From NCBI GenBank assembly GCA_021199655.1, contig JAJQHQ010000092.1:1-64000 (forward strand): DNA of 64,000 nucleotides, in the 5' to 3' direction. The position numbers were made by a program, and so were the translations under genes. This DNA is from Lachnospiraceae bacterium. Its GTDB lineage: Bacteria; Bacillota; Clostridia; Lachnospirales; Lachnospiraceae. The notes beneath the pieces were generated by a model. It was not told where the DNA came from, did no database searches, and was given only the letters and a program-made list of their open reading frames with translations. This document shows positions 28,551-37,887 of this stretch, in pieces. Position 1 is the first letter of the stretch. Each line of letters starts with the position of its first letter.

Positions 28551-28791
28551 ATTTATTTATAAATCAACTGAGGATGTCAGATTTTGTGTTCTTTACATAT
28601 AACATTTTCCGTGCTATGATAATACCATCACAGAAATAATCACATTTCTTGATTCAAAAATATGGACATTTCAGATTGTCTTTCTCCGTGTAGAGTTTCT
28701 GCAAAATCTAAAGGCATCGGTAATTTATAGTTTTGCCTGTGTACCGTTCATAGTCTGTATGCAGGTATCTACTGAAAGGAGGGCTTTCTTT

Positions 28792-29061
28792 ATGAAAACC
28801 AAACAGAAAGAACTTTTTACAACCGAAAATGCACCAATAATGCAGGGACCCGAACATCTTTATTTTTCCAAAGAGAGGACATATAATATGTCCGCAATAG
28901 AAACTGACGATATAGACGATATAAACGATATACCGTTTATCAAAGAAGAAATTGTGCAATTACAAGAGAGAATGAGAAATAATCGTTCTAATTTTAAAAC
29001 GGATGTCATACATGATGAACCGTTAAGCGCAGAAGAAATTGCTGAATTGCCTTTTTATTAA
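28792..29061 (+). CDS. Small acidic protein, 89 residues
   Basis: Not recognised. It begins MKTKQKELFTTENAPIMQGP and contains an Asp/Ile-rich stretch (DDIDDINDIPF), then a charged helix. The ATG follows GAAAGGAGGG, a strong site; the ORF track starts 11 codons earlier. It is divergent from the XRE gene across the palindrome and lies upstream of the recombinase, so it is a candidate recombination directionality factor. That is only positional inference. Confidence 0.65.
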   Translation: MKTKQKELFTTENAPIMQGPEHLYFSKERTYNMSAIETDDIDDINDIPFIKEEIVQLQERMRNNRSNFKTDVIHDEPLSAEEIAELPFY

Positions 29062-29280
29062 ATCGGCAATTCAAGCATGATTATTTTTCATCACTTTTGA
29101 ACCTTGACAACTCAATATGTATGTAATCGCACATAATCTTTTTCGCTGATTCTTGTCTTTTAACAAGTGGGCTTATGACAAGCATCTTTCAAGTTAGTAA
29201 TTGAATACCTGAAAGCGTTACTTGTATATAAGTTTCAATTAAGTGGAAGAATATGGAATAAACGGGAGGTAACGTCAGAA

Positions 29281-29529
29281 TTGTATATGGAAATCTCTGA
29301 AAAGCAAAAGACGGTCTATTATTGGCTGTCGAAAGAAGAGAAAGAGGATTCCGAATTACGTTGCTGTCTGCGTTCCCAATATTATGAATGGGAACAAAAG
29401 GGATATTCAGTATGTGTATTCCTTTCTGGAAACAGCAACCTTGTAGAAACAACAAAGGATTTGCTTGTCCATAATAAAAAAGTTCTTGCAACAAAAAATT
29501 TGGAATGTAGTCAAACGGCGGTATCCTAA
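29281..29529 (+). CDS. Small protein upstream of the large recombinase
   Basis: An 82-residue protein starting from TTG 11 bases after GGGAGG, or from the ATG two codons later. It has a charged, helical N-terminal half (YYWLSKEEKEDSELRCCL) and a hydrophobic strand VCVFLSGNSNLVETT. No family is recognised. Small proteins just before large serine recombinases are frequent in integrative elements; a role in regulating excision is conceivable. Confidence 0.6.
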   Translation: MYMEISEKQKTVYYWLSKEEKEDSELRCCLRSQYYEWEQKGYSVCVFLSGNSNLVETTKDLLVHNKKVLATKNLECSQTAVS

Positions 29530-29672
29530 AACTCTCTACTATGGCAGAAATACTGCCATAGGTACATACAAACGATGATTTCCAAAACATACCATTGGAT
29601 ACAAGAAAATCGGCATGTTACAATGTTGTTTGTAACATGCCAAGCAAAAAAAATAACATTGGAGGAAAAATA

Positions 29673-31898
29673 ATGAGTGAACCAAGAATTGCAGCTTATA
29701 TGCGTATTTCTGTCGATATAGAAAAAGACAGAGATAACACATCTATCGAAAACCAAAGGAAAATTATCACTGCTTATGTTAAACAAAATTTTCCTAATTC
29801 TGAAGTTGACTATTACGAAGACCGAGACAGAAGCGGATATACGTTTGGACAAAGAGAACAGTATCAACAAATGCGTCCGTTATTGATGAACGGATATTAT
29901 AACATTCTCATTGTAAAAGATTTATCCCGTTTTTCTCGTCGTAATAGTCGTGGACTTGTAGAATTAGAGGATTTGCGTGATGCAGGTGTCCGCATAATTG
30001 CTATTGGAGACGGTGTGGATTATCCAACCTATGATGACTGGAATAATATTCAGGTACGTTTTCTTTTGAACGAAATGCCTGTCACAGACGCATCCAAGAA
30101 GGTAAAAAAGGTTATCGAAATGAGACAGAAAAACGGTAACTGGATTTGTAGTGTGCCTTACGGATATTATATGGTAGATACCAAAAACATGACATTTGAA
30201 GTAGACGAAAAGTCAGCCGAAGTCGTTCGTGAAATTTTCCGCTTGTATAATAGTGGGTGGGGATACAAAAAAATAGCAAATCATCTGACAGATGAAAAAA
30301 TCCCCACACCCCGCATGGTGGAAAAAGAACGGAAAGAACATGAGATGGAGTTACTAAAAATCAAACGCGATATCAAGATAAAGGCAAGACCTGAATGGTC
30401 AGTTGCTACAATTTACGGGATTCTTTCTAATGATTTTTATATTGGTACTCTTCGTGAACGAAAATATGTACGTCCTATAGTTCATGGCAATGATAAAAAG
30501 TTAGATGAAAATGAAAATATTCAATTTTTAAACCACCATACGCCTATCGTAGACGAACGTGAATTTTTGAAAGCCAAAGAACAACGGGAAAAAAGAACCA
30601 GGTCAAATTACCGTGGTGTTAAAAAATATGATACAAATTATTCTGGCTTCTTATTTTGCGGAGACTGCGGCAGTCCAATGTTTTCTATGAGCCGCCCTGA
30701 TTTGGCGCCTGCTTATATCTGTGGCACATACCATAAAAGAGGAAAAAAAGGCTGTACCTCACATCATACTCGCATTGATACACTGGATATGATGTTAAAA
30801 AACTATGTGGAACGTATTATGAAAATCTCGGATTCAATGATTGCTGAACTTGAAAAAGCAATTAAAGACGAACCAAATAAGATGAAAAAATCAGCTGATA
30901 CGTTGGCAAGTTTAGAGGCAGACTTGGAAAGAGCAAGAGAGGAATTTAAGGCTACTCAAAAACAAAAAATTCGTGCCATGATGAAAGCGGATGGAGAAAA
31001 CGCTTCTATCATAGAGGAAACATATGAGGAAATGGAACAAGAACTGCTCAATAAAATTGAGGGTATCGAAAAACAAATAACCCTTACTACAGACCGCAGA
31101 AATCAAGTTGTTGAAGTAAACCGTATAACAAAAACTGCACTGGATATTTTTCAGGATATTCTTGATAAGAAAACACTTGATAAAGGCGATTTAAGCATAA
31201 TCGTTGATAAGATAACCGTGTATGAAAGCAAAAAGAATTTCATAGAAATAGAACTTAAACCAGATATTCAAATGCTGTTAGAATCAGGAACACTTACCAA
31301 CGAAACTCTTGAAGAAGCAGGATACAGAGACAAAACCGTAAATTTTAATTGGGACATCGGGAGTAACTCATCAGCCACAATAGTCCAGAGTGTAAGGAAT
31401 CAAAAGGACAAGGCTTTCGGTGTCAATGTTATTTGTGGTGGCGACCCGCTGGAGATCTTTACAGACCGCGAAGGTGAAATCATTTTAAAAAAATATTCTC
31501 CGATCGGAGAACTCGGAAGCTTTGCGAAAGAATACGCCGAAGCGCTCGCTTCTGCTTCCGGACACAGCGTCTGCATCACCGACCGTGATCAGGTCATTGC
31601 GGCGGCCGGCGGTATCCGCAAGGACAGCATCGGCGCCCCTGTCACCGGCCAGCTCGAAGAAGTCATGAGCGGACGTGAATACGTCAACACGGACCAGAAT
31701 TCCAAAAAGCACGTTAAGATTACCAGTGAGGACGCCGGAGATTCCCTCCCGCAAATCATCAGCCCCATACTCTGTGAGGGCGACGTGATCGGTTCCGTCA
31801 TCCTGCGCGGGCGTGACGGCAGCCGCCGGATGGGTGAAGCTGAACAGGTACTGGCCAAATGTGCAGCCGGTTTTATGGGGCGCCAGATGGAACAATAA
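29673..31898 (+). CDS. Large serine recombinase fused to the SpoVT C-terminal domain
   Basis: A 741-residue ORF. Residues 1-592 are a large serine recombinase: catalytic Ser in IAAYMRISVDIEKD, the VKDLSRFSRRN motif, a recombinase domain (VPYGYYMVDTKNMTFEVDE and onward), a zinc ribbon (FLFCGDCGSPM ... ICGTYHKRGKKGC) and a long coiled coil about 430-520. Residues 593-741 (LEIFTDREGEIILKKYSPIG to FMGRQMEQ) are the GAF-containing part of SpoVT, joined at the attR core within GGDP. In the excised circle the same frame would end after 25 other residues (total 617). The ATG at 29673 follows TTGGAGG. It should catalyse integration and, with a helper, excision. Confidence 0.92.
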   Translation: MSEPRIAAYMRISVDIEKDRDNTSIENQRKIITAYVKQNFPNSEVDYYEDRDRSGYTFGQREQYQQMRPLLMNGYYNILIVKDLSRFSRRNSRGLVELEDLRDAGVRIIAIGDGVDYPTYDDWNNIQVRFLLNEMPVTDASKKVKKVIEMRQKNGNWICSVPYGYYMVDTKNMTFEVDEKSAEVVREIFRLYNSGWGYKKIANHLTDEKIPTPRMVEKERKEHEMELLKIKRDIKIKARPEWSVATIYGILSNDFYIGTLRERKYVRPIVHGNDKKLDENENIQFLNHHTPIVDEREFLKAKEQREKRTRSNYRGVKKYDTNYSGFLFCGDCGSPMFSMSRPDLAPAYICGTYHKRGKKGCTSHHTRIDTLDMMLKNYVERIMKISDSMIAELEKAIKDEPNKMKKSADTLASLEADLERAREEFKATQKQKIRAMMKADGENASIIEETYEEMEQELLNKIEGIEKQITLTTDRRNQVVEVNRITKTALDIFQDILDKKTLDKGDLSIIVDKITVYESKKNFIEIELKPDIQMLLESGTLTNETLEEAGYRDKTVNFNWDIGSNSSATIVQSVRNQKDKAFGVNVICGGDPLEIFTDREGEIILKKYSPIGELGSFAKEYAEALASASGHSVCITDRDQVIAAAGGIRKDSIGAPVTGQLEEVMSGREYVNTDQNSKKHVKITSEDAGDSLPQIISPILCEGDVIGSVILRGRDGSRRMGEAEQVLAKCAAGFMGRQMEQ
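31441..31447 (+). other. attR core GCGACCC
   Basis: Second copy of the crossover core. Left of it is the element, right of it spoVT resumes with GCTGGAGATC. The reading phase of the recombinase at this point equals that of spoVT. Confidence 0.85.
31448..31898 (+). pseudogene. spoVT: spoVT 3' part (GAF domain and C-terminus)
   Basis: Encodes 150 codons that continue SpoVT precisely after SDP: LEIFTDREGEIILKKYSP completes the AbrB-type region, followed by the GAF-like signal domain (GHSVCITDRDQVIAAAGG) and the conserved end AAGFMGRQMEQ. Joined to 15335-15432 it gives 549 nt, 182 codons plus stop, close to the usual SpoVT length of about 178. In the present state it is read only as the tail of the recombinase ORF. 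Confidence 0.92.
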
Positions 31899-31970
31899 CG
31901 TTCCAGTTGTATCATATTTTCTGAAAATTTCGAAATATAAAAAAATTTTAAAAAATCCCTCACATTCTAT

Positions 31971-31999
31971 TTGACAAGACCGAAAAGGTATGCTAGAAT
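31971..31999 (+). promoter_or_regulatory. Promoter of tRNA-Thr
   Basis: TTGACA and TAGAAT with a 17-bp spacer, 25 bp before the tRNA. Confidence 0.85.
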
Positions 32000-32024
32000 G
32001 ACTAACCGTAGCGGTTCAATACCT

Positions 32025-32097
32025 GCTGATGTGGCACAGTCGGTAGCGCACCTCATTGGTAGTGAGGAGGTCACGAGTTCGATTCTCGTCATCAGCT
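32025..32097 (+). tRNA. tRNA-Thr (anticodon GGU)
   Basis: The 73-nt sequence folds with acceptor GCTGATG/CATCAGC, anticodon stem CCTCA/TGAGG with loop TTGGTAG (anticodon GGT), and T arm CACGAG-TTCGATT-CTCGT type. CCA is not encoded. Promoter and terminator flank it. Confidence 0.95.
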
Positions 32098-32112
32098 CTT
32101 CTAATCGCTTGG

Positions 32113-32147
32113 AAAGCCTTGATTTTACTGCAAAGTCAGGGCTTTTT
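32113..32147 (+). terminator. Terminator of tRNA-Thr
   Basis: AAAGCCTTGA pairs with TCAGGGCTTT (one wobble) and is followed by TTT. It also faces the convergent end of jetD. Confidence 0.75.
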
Positions 32148-32174
32148 CATTTGTTGAAAAGGTGGTACACGGTG

Positions 32175-33749
32175 TCACTCGCTCAAATACCGTTCATAAA
32201 TATTTTCCTGATATCCGGCAACGCCACCTACTCTGATCACATCTGCCGCTTTTCGCAGCTCCGGATCCGTGATCCGAGCCAGCATTTTCATTCTTTTATC
32301 CGAAACCCGTTCATCAGAGAGGCTGGCAAGAGCGTCTTCCTCTGACATGTGCCAGAAAAAGAATTTTCTGTTCTCAGACATCTTTTCCGTTTTCGTCTTT
32401 GTCGCATCCCCTTCATCCAGGACGGATTCCTGCACTGCACGAGCATCAGCTTTCCGTTTTTCCAAATAATACTGTTTTACTTTCTGCGCAATCAGCAGTC
32501 CTTCCGGATCAAAATCTCCTGCATAATATGCCGTCACCCCGGCTTTCGCCAACAGATCCAGTAGCAGGACTGCACTCAATCTCGGCTGACCATTCATGCA
32601 CATACAGGCCCGTCCTCCACGCCAGTGATGGCACAACAGGGCATAGACCGAAGGATTCTCCACAATATACATCGTATCCTGCGGACACTCGATCCGTTCC
32701 CATCCCGCAATCACGGACAGAGGCACCTGCACCGGTTCTCCTTCCAGCAGAAACCCCTCTATTCCGGCATGAGGGCTGCCGTCTTTTTTGAATACGTGGA
32801 TGCCGGAAAGCATGGCATAGTTCGACATATCATCCCGCAGGATACCTGCTGCCAGATATTGTTTCTGTCTCTGCAAAGCCGGAAAAACAGGAACTTTTTC
32901 GGCCGTTGACTCATCAGGCGCCCCCGTTGCCTCCCCCGCTCCGTGCCGTCTTCGTCCCGTCTCCCAGGAGACAGTCATTGCAAGGATCTGACCTCCTTCT
33001 GTACCGTCGTCAAAGGCATGCGGATTTCCTGTCAGATGTGCCGCAAATACCGCCAGATATTCCTGCTTGCCGACACGAGCCGGGAGTGCGTTCACTATCG
33101 TGGCTCCCATATCCAGATTCTGTGTCAACACTTCCGGTACATTGCCACTCTCACGGTACTGCTTCATAAACCAGGCGCGTGTCTTTCTCGAAACATCCTC
33201 ATCCGCGCAGCTATCCCCAAACGAATCCTCTTCCCATTCACATTTTCCGGCTGGTGCATTGCCGCCTCTCAAATCCCAGAGCCACTCTCTGGCCGGTGTC
33301 CCGGCGTACTTTTCTTCCATCCGCTCAAAAACAGCCGCCACCGCCTGTTTTTGAGCGAGCTTCCGTTCCTTTTTCCCGATCAGTTCTTCTCCAAAATAGA
33401 GGCGAAGCAGTTCGTCTGGCGCAATCTCTCCAAACCGGCTTTCAGACAGCGCTTTTCTGAAATGATCTGCCCGGACAGTTGCAGATTTTTTCCCGTGATA
33501 GTTTTTCCGCAGAAAGCCTTCCAGATCTTCCCGATCCTGTTCTTTCAGATTGCGAAGTACAACCGAACCCGAGAAACTCCCGTAAGAAAGATATTTCTCC
33601 CGAAAACCGTTAAGCAGCCGGTCCAGCACTGGATGCTCCCGAAAGTATCGAATACATGGTTCACATTTCTTTTCCGACAGACCGCGCTTATCTGTATCGG
33701 CTGCAACAACGCCGACAAACGCGTTTTCACTTCCCGATCTGTTTTTCAT
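32175..33749 (-). CDS. jetD: Wadjet JetD, TOPRIM-like nuclease subunit (TIGR02679/DUF2399-like)
   Basis: A 524-residue protein ending the Wadjet operon. The C-terminal part has the DUF2399/TOPRIM-like pattern: MYIVENPSVYALL with the Glu expected to hold metal, MNGQPRLSAVLLLDLL, and YYAGDFDPEGLLIAQKV with the paired acidic residues. The N-terminal part (FREHPVLDRLLNGFREKYLS, SGSVVLRNLKEQDREDL) resembles the DUF3323-type start of TIGR02679. In characterised Wadjet systems JetD cleaves circular DNA that the JetABC SMC motor has extruded. It overlaps jetC by 23 bp. It is longer than the family length I remember (about 385), because of a middle insertion. Confidence 0.88.
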   Translation of the reverse strand: MKNRSGSENAFVGVVAADTDKRGLSEKKCEPCIRYFREHPVLDRLLNGFREKYLSYGSFSGSVVLRNLKEQDREDLEGFLRKNYHGKKSATVRADHFRKALSESRFGEIAPDELLRLYFGEELIGKKERKLAQKQAVAAVFERMEEKYAGTPAREWLWDLRGGNAPAGKCEWEEDSFGDSCADEDVSRKTRAWFMKQYRESGNVPEVLTQNLDMGATIVNALPARVGKQEYLAVFAAHLTGNPHAFDDGTEGGQILAMTVSWETGRRRHGAGEATGAPDESTAEKVPVFPALQRQKQYLAAGILRDDMSNYAMLSGIHVFKKDGSPHAGIEGFLLEGEPVQVPLSVIAGWERIECPQDTMYIVENPSVYALLCHHWRGGRACMCMNGQPRLSAVLLLDLLAKAGVTAYYAGDFDPEGLLIAQKVKQYYLEKRKADARAVQESVLDEGDATKTKTEKMSENRKFFFWHMSEEDALASLSDERVSDKRMKMLARITDPELRKAADVIRVGGVAGYQENIYERYLSE

Positions 33750-36700
33750 CTTCCACCATCTCCCTGGATGTTCCGTTCCACAGGTAGGCCATGACCGTCA
33801 CAAATTTCGCGTTTTCAGGACGGTGCAGCTGATAAATTGCCAGCGCATCCAGCGTGTCGCAGTCGCCCCAGAGCACCTGGGAATTGATGATAAAATCAAA
33901 TTCAAATTCGGACATCAGGCGGAACATATCCCGGATGTTGCGGTTATCGACACCGGCAAACGCCTCGTCCAGAGAAATAATCCGCGGCGCATCATTTCGT
34001 CCGCCCTGATATTTGGCCACCACCGCCGAGAACAGCGGCACATACATGGACATGGCCTTCTCACCGCCGCTGAATGTGCCAAACACACTGTTTGTCAGTT
34101 CCTTTTGCTTCTCTCCTGTTTTCTGCGAATAAAGCTGAAATTCGAACCATTTTCGGTAATCCAGCGCGTCCTTCATCACCTGATAAAAGGACATCGTTCC
34201 GCCGCTTTCTCTGGCCCGCCGTCTCGCGTCGTCCACCTTGGAACGAAAATGTCCGGAAAGCTTCGCCGCTTCATCCTCACGCATCAGGCGGTAATCCTTT
34301 TTCAAAAGCTCGACCAGTTCTCTGGTATCCAGCTGATCTTCCCTCTCTGCGGTACGGCTTCTCCAGCGCAGGTTCAGCTTCAGGCCGCTTGACGTGTTCA
34401 TGCCTCCCATCAGCGTGTTCATTTTCTCCACCCACGCCATGGAGCCGTTGATCTTTCCGCGTATCTTACGGCTGACCGTGTTGGACAAAATATCCTCAAA
34501 CAGTTCCCGGTCGCCGTCCCGGATGAGATCCTGCAGCTCCGCAATATCCTCCTCGAGATGCTCCAGAAGCTTCCGAAACGGAATCCGGATCCCCTGATAT
34601 CTGGCCTGGAAATCCTGCCTTTTCGCAGGCGGATCTCCTTTGACTGCTTCCTTATCCAGCTCCTCAAACAAACTCGTCTGGGTCGGCTGATAATCGTTCA
34701 GCAGAGCTTTGTTTTCAAAAAAGACCTGATTCAGGTCTGAGATCACTTTTTCTTTCTGGAGATCTTTCGTATCCGGTTCCAGATAAGCCCTGACTTTTGG
34801 CGCCGAAGTGCTTTTTCTGTGAGTGCCGCCGGTTTCACCGGAATCTTTCCGGGCTGATTTCTCCACAGGGAATTCCTCCGGAAGGCGCACATAGCCAAGC
34901 GCCAGTTCCTCCTCGAAGCATCGTTCCAGATGCGCGCCCTTTCGGGCACATTCGGTCAGCTTTTCTTCTCCCGCTGTCAGCTGCTCCGTCAAAAGCTTCA
35001 TCCGCTCACTCCGGCTCGTCTGCTCCTCCACACAGGACTGCATTTTTGCCGGATATTCATTCAGCCACTTTACGCATGCGTCCAGACGTTCCCGGATCTC
35101 CTCATAATCCGTCAGCTTCAGCTGTTCCCGGATGGAATCCCGCTCCGCCGCCTCACGTTTTCTGCCGCGCTCGGCGCTTCCCATATCATAACGGATCTGA
35201 TCCATATCCGCGTCCAGACTTTCCATCCGTTCTTTCAGTTCTTCGACATGGGAAAGGATCCGCAGATAAAGCTCATGCCCGGATTTCAGCTGATAAAAAT
35301 GCTGCCGGTAGGTTCCTGCCGCCTCATTTGCCCGCAAAAAGGTCTCATAATTACACGTCAGATAGAGCTTCTCCGCAATCTGGAGCGCTTCTTTATACAA
35401 CGTCTGCTGCTTTTCTTTTGTTTCACGCAGTTCTTCCTCCAGCCGGAGCGTTTCTTTTTCCATACGTTCGCTTTCCCGAACGGCATCGGAAAGAAGCCGG
35501 GCCGACTGATGCAGGTCCTCGTCCCCCGGAAAAGCTTCATATTCACAGGCAAGCTGTGAAATTCTTCCCCGGAGCACATCCGCCTCCTGATTGATTGTCT
35601 GCAGTTCTGCTTCCAGAATCGCAATCGCTTCCCGGCACGCGGCGATCTTCGCCTGCCGGTTCTGTTCTCTGGCTCTGGTTCCCAGAAATCCTGCCTTATG
35701 CTCTCCTGTCACGGTACCGGTCAGCACACCGATCTGCCAGGTGCCATCCTGCGAAATCGCTGTGGTTCCCTCGCTGTCGTAAGCAATATTTGCCAGGATG
35801 CCGGTGATCCTCTGGTTAAAGAAAATATCATTTACCTCATCATTCAGATCCAGCACATCCAGAATACTTCTGTCCGGCCGTTCTTTTTTCACGAACAGGT
35901 AGCGGTCCGCGCAGCCGGGATCCATAGCAAGTACCTGTTCCCGATCCTCCTCATCAACCACCAGTGCATCGAGAATTCCCATATGGAGGAGTGCTTCCTC
36001 CAGCCGGTCGCATGCCGTCTCATCCAGCTTCTGCCCGAACTCGATCACCTTGTAAAATTCCTGACAGGAAATCCCCATACGCTTCAGGCGTTCCCGGTTC
36101 TTCAGAACCGCTTCCGAACGCTCCGGCTCCGGTTCTCTGTGGTTTTCCCACTCCTCCAGTTCTTTTTTCTGCTCTTCCAGCTGCCCCTGAGTTTCCCTTG
36201 CCTGCCGGAGATTCTGCTGCAGGCTGTCATCGAGGGCTCCTTTGTAGGCCATTCTCCGGTCCGCCGCCAATTGTCTGGCAGCAGCAAAATCCGTATTTTC
36301 ATTATATGCTTCCACAAAATCAGAGAGCCATTTTAAAGAATCCCTCTCCAGTTTCATCTCCTGATTGGAACCATTCCAGGCATAAAGCTTCTCTTTCCAT
36401 TCATTCTGAACCTGCGTCATCAGCGTCTCATACTTTGTCACTTCCCGCTGCGCTGCATCGGTCTTCTTATGATGTCGTTCCAGATTCTGCAGCTGTTCCT
36501 CCACCTGGCGCCGGCAAAGATCCTCTCTGCGCAGGATCTCCAGCCCCTGACTGATTCCCTGTACGGTACGGTTCATCTGCGTTTCATGAGAAGTGAACCC
36601 ATAAGCTTCCCCGAAGTGTTCCTTTAACTCTCCGCAAAAATACCCATGCTCCTCGAACGCCATCTCCTCCGCTTCTGCGTCCATCTCATCCAGAAATCCC

Positions 36701-37860
36701 AGAAGTTCCTTCTCTTTTTCATATTGACGGTCCTGCTCCTCGCTCTGCCGTTTTTCCAGATCAAGACGCTGTTCCTGTTTCCCTGCGAGACGGGCTTTCT
36801 GTTCGTCAATCTGCTTTTCTCTCTCCAGGATCAGCGTATCCAGCTCCATCTCTCTGGACTTCAGGGCCACGGCGTCACTCCGGCTTAAGGATTCTTTCTC
36901 CTTCTCCATCGCCTCGCGCTCCGCGTCCAGACCAATCCGCTCCTCCTTAAGCTCTTCGACCCGTGCCTCACAGGCTTTCCGCTCCGCTTCCTGCGTTTTT
37001 CTTTCCCGTTCCAGAGCCGCCTGCTGTTTTTGATTCTCCTCTAGGCGCTCCGCTTTTTCAAACAAAATCAGCCGGTCATACCGATCCAGCACACGGCAGA
37101 TCTTTTCCGCGGCCTGTTTCCCCTCCTGGCGGCTTTTCAGATTCAGATTCATTGTGTCCATGTTCTCAATGGCCTCAGACATGGGACGTAAATCCTCATC
37201 CGAAAGAGGCTGCAGGGAATCACTCAAAATATCGTTGATCACCGATGGTTTGAAATCCTTTGACAGCTTCGGCGTACGCAGCTGGATCAGAAGATCCAGC
37301 ATCTCCTTGTACTCATCCACCGTCTCAAATCCGAAAATCTGGCGATTTACATACTCCATGTAATCCATCTGCCGGTCAAAAAGTACGCCGCCTCCCAGCA
37401 GACGGTTCTCCAGCTCCTTTTTGGATAAAGGCACCCGCTCATCCGTCTCTTTGTAAAGATAAAAATCCTGACCGACCCGCCTGCCGTCCGTCAGGCCAAA
37501 ATACCATTTGTCCAGCGGCTTCCCCTTGCGGGCACGGATCCCCATCCCTATCGTCAGATATGTCTCACTCTCTTTGCGTTTAAACTCCAGATACAGGTAG
37601 CCGGTCCGTTCTTCCCGGTCGTCGTCTTCCTCCAGCAGATAACCGCTCATCTTTCGGTCCCTGGAACCAAAAGGATCCAGACGTTCCGGACTCATATTGC
37701 CGTCAAGAAGCAGCGGCACCACGCTCTGCATGGTCACCGATTTTCCGGAGCCGTTGGAGCCTCGCAGCAGCATACGTCCGTTCGCAAAGGAAAACTCCTG
37801 CTCGTCATAATACCAGAAATTGAGAAAGCCAATTTTATTTGCCTGCCACCTGCTGCCCAC
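33727..37860 (-). CDS. jetC: Wadjet JetC, SMC-like ATPase (TIGR02680-like)
   Basis: A 1377-residue MukB/SMC-like ATPase, close to the TIGR02680 length of about 1350. The head starts with FLNFWYYDEQEFSFANGR and Walker A LRGSNGSGKSVTMQ near residue 35. Long coiled-coil arms fill roughly residues 230-1050. The C-terminal head holds the signature TFSGGEKAMSMYVPLF and Walker B RIISLDEAFAGVDNRN. In Wadjet it extrudes DNA loops and detects small circular DNA such as plasmids. The start is GTG, 6 bases after AAAGGAGGAAACACA. Its start is separated from jetB by a 300-nt structured spacer, unusual in an otherwise tight operon. Confidence 0.93.
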   Translation of the reverse strand: MGSRWQANKIGFLNFWYYDEQEFSFANGRMLLRGSNGSGKSVTMQSVVPLLLDGNMSPERLDPFGSRDRKMSGYLLEEDDDREERTGYLYLEFKRKESETYLTIGMGIRARKGKPLDKWYFGLTDGRRVGQDFYLYKETDERVPLSKKELENRLLGGGVLFDRQMDYMEYVNRQIFGFETVDEYKEMLDLLIQLRTPKLSKDFKPSVINDILSDSLQPLSDEDLRPMSEAIENMDTMNLNLKSRQEGKQAAEKICRVLDRYDRLILFEKAERLEENQKQQAALERERKTQEAERKACEARVEELKEERIGLDAEREAMEKEKESLSRSDAVALKSREMELDTLILEREKQIDEQKARLAGKQEQRLDLEKRQSEEQDRQYEKEKELLGFLDEMDAEAEEMAFEEHGYFCGELKEHFGEAYGFTSHETQMNRTVQGISQGLEILRREDLCRRQVEEQLQNLERHHKKTDAAQREVTKYETLMTQVQNEWKEKLYAWNGSNQEMKLERDSLKWLSDFVEAYNENTDFAAARQLAADRRMAYKGALDDSLQQNLRQARETQGQLEEQKKELEEWENHREPEPERSEAVLKNRERLKRMGISCQEFYKVIEFGQKLDETACDRLEEALLHMGILDALVVDEEDREQVLAMDPGCADRYLFVKKERPDRSILDVLDLNDEVNDIFFNQRITGILANIAYDSEGTTAISQDGTWQIGVLTGTVTGEHKAGFLGTRAREQNRQAKIAACREAIAILEAELQTINQEADVLRGRISQLACEYEAFPGDEDLHQSARLLSDAVRESERMEKETLRLEEELRETKEKQQTLYKEALQIAEKLYLTCNYETFLRANEAAGTYRQHFYQLKSGHELYLRILSHVEELKERMESLDADMDQIRYDMGSAERGRKREAAERDSIREQLKLTDYEEIRERLDACVKWLNEYPAKMQSCVEEQTSRSERMKLLTEQLTAGEEKLTECARKGAHLERCFEEELALGYVRLPEEFPVEKSARKDSGETGGTHRKSTSAPKVRAYLEPDTKDLQKEKVISDLNQVFFENKALLNDYQPTQTSLFEELDKEAVKGDPPAKRQDFQARYQGIRIPFRKLLEHLEEDIAELQDLIRDGDRELFEDILSNTVSRKIRGKINGSMAWVEKMNTLMGGMNTSSGLKLNLRWRSRTAEREDQLDTRELVELLKKDYRLMREDEAAKLSGHFRSKVDDARRRARESGGTMSFYQVMKDALDYRKWFEFQLYSQKTGEKQKELTNSVFGTFSGGEKAMSMYVPLFSAVVAKYQGGRNDAPRIISLDEAFAGVDNRNIRDMFRLMSEFEFDFIINSQVLWGDCDTLDALAIYQLHRPENAKFVTVMAYLWNGTSREMVEDEKQIGK

Positions 37861-37887
37861 TGTGTTTCCTCCTTTGTGTTCTGCGTA

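Larger units (their letters stand above)
15433..31447. mobile_element. 16,015-bp spoVT-intervening element
   Basis: Bounded by GCGACCC cores in the two halves of spoVT. The DNA inside is much more AT-rich than both flanks. It encodes a primase-helicase, two XRE regulators, a small resolvase-type and a large serine recombinase, an HhH-GPD glycosylase, an Ada-like zinc domain protein and about nine unknown proteins. I see no relaxase, coupling protein, capsid, terminase or tail genes. It is best described as an integrative element or phage-satellite-like element in a sporulation gene, comparable in placement to the sigK skin element of Bacillus subtilis but with a different target. Confidence 0.9.

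Noticed and set aside
15433-31447. Prophage or conjugative element
   Set aside because: No capsid, tail, terminase, relaxase or coupling protein could be recognised among the 16 kb.
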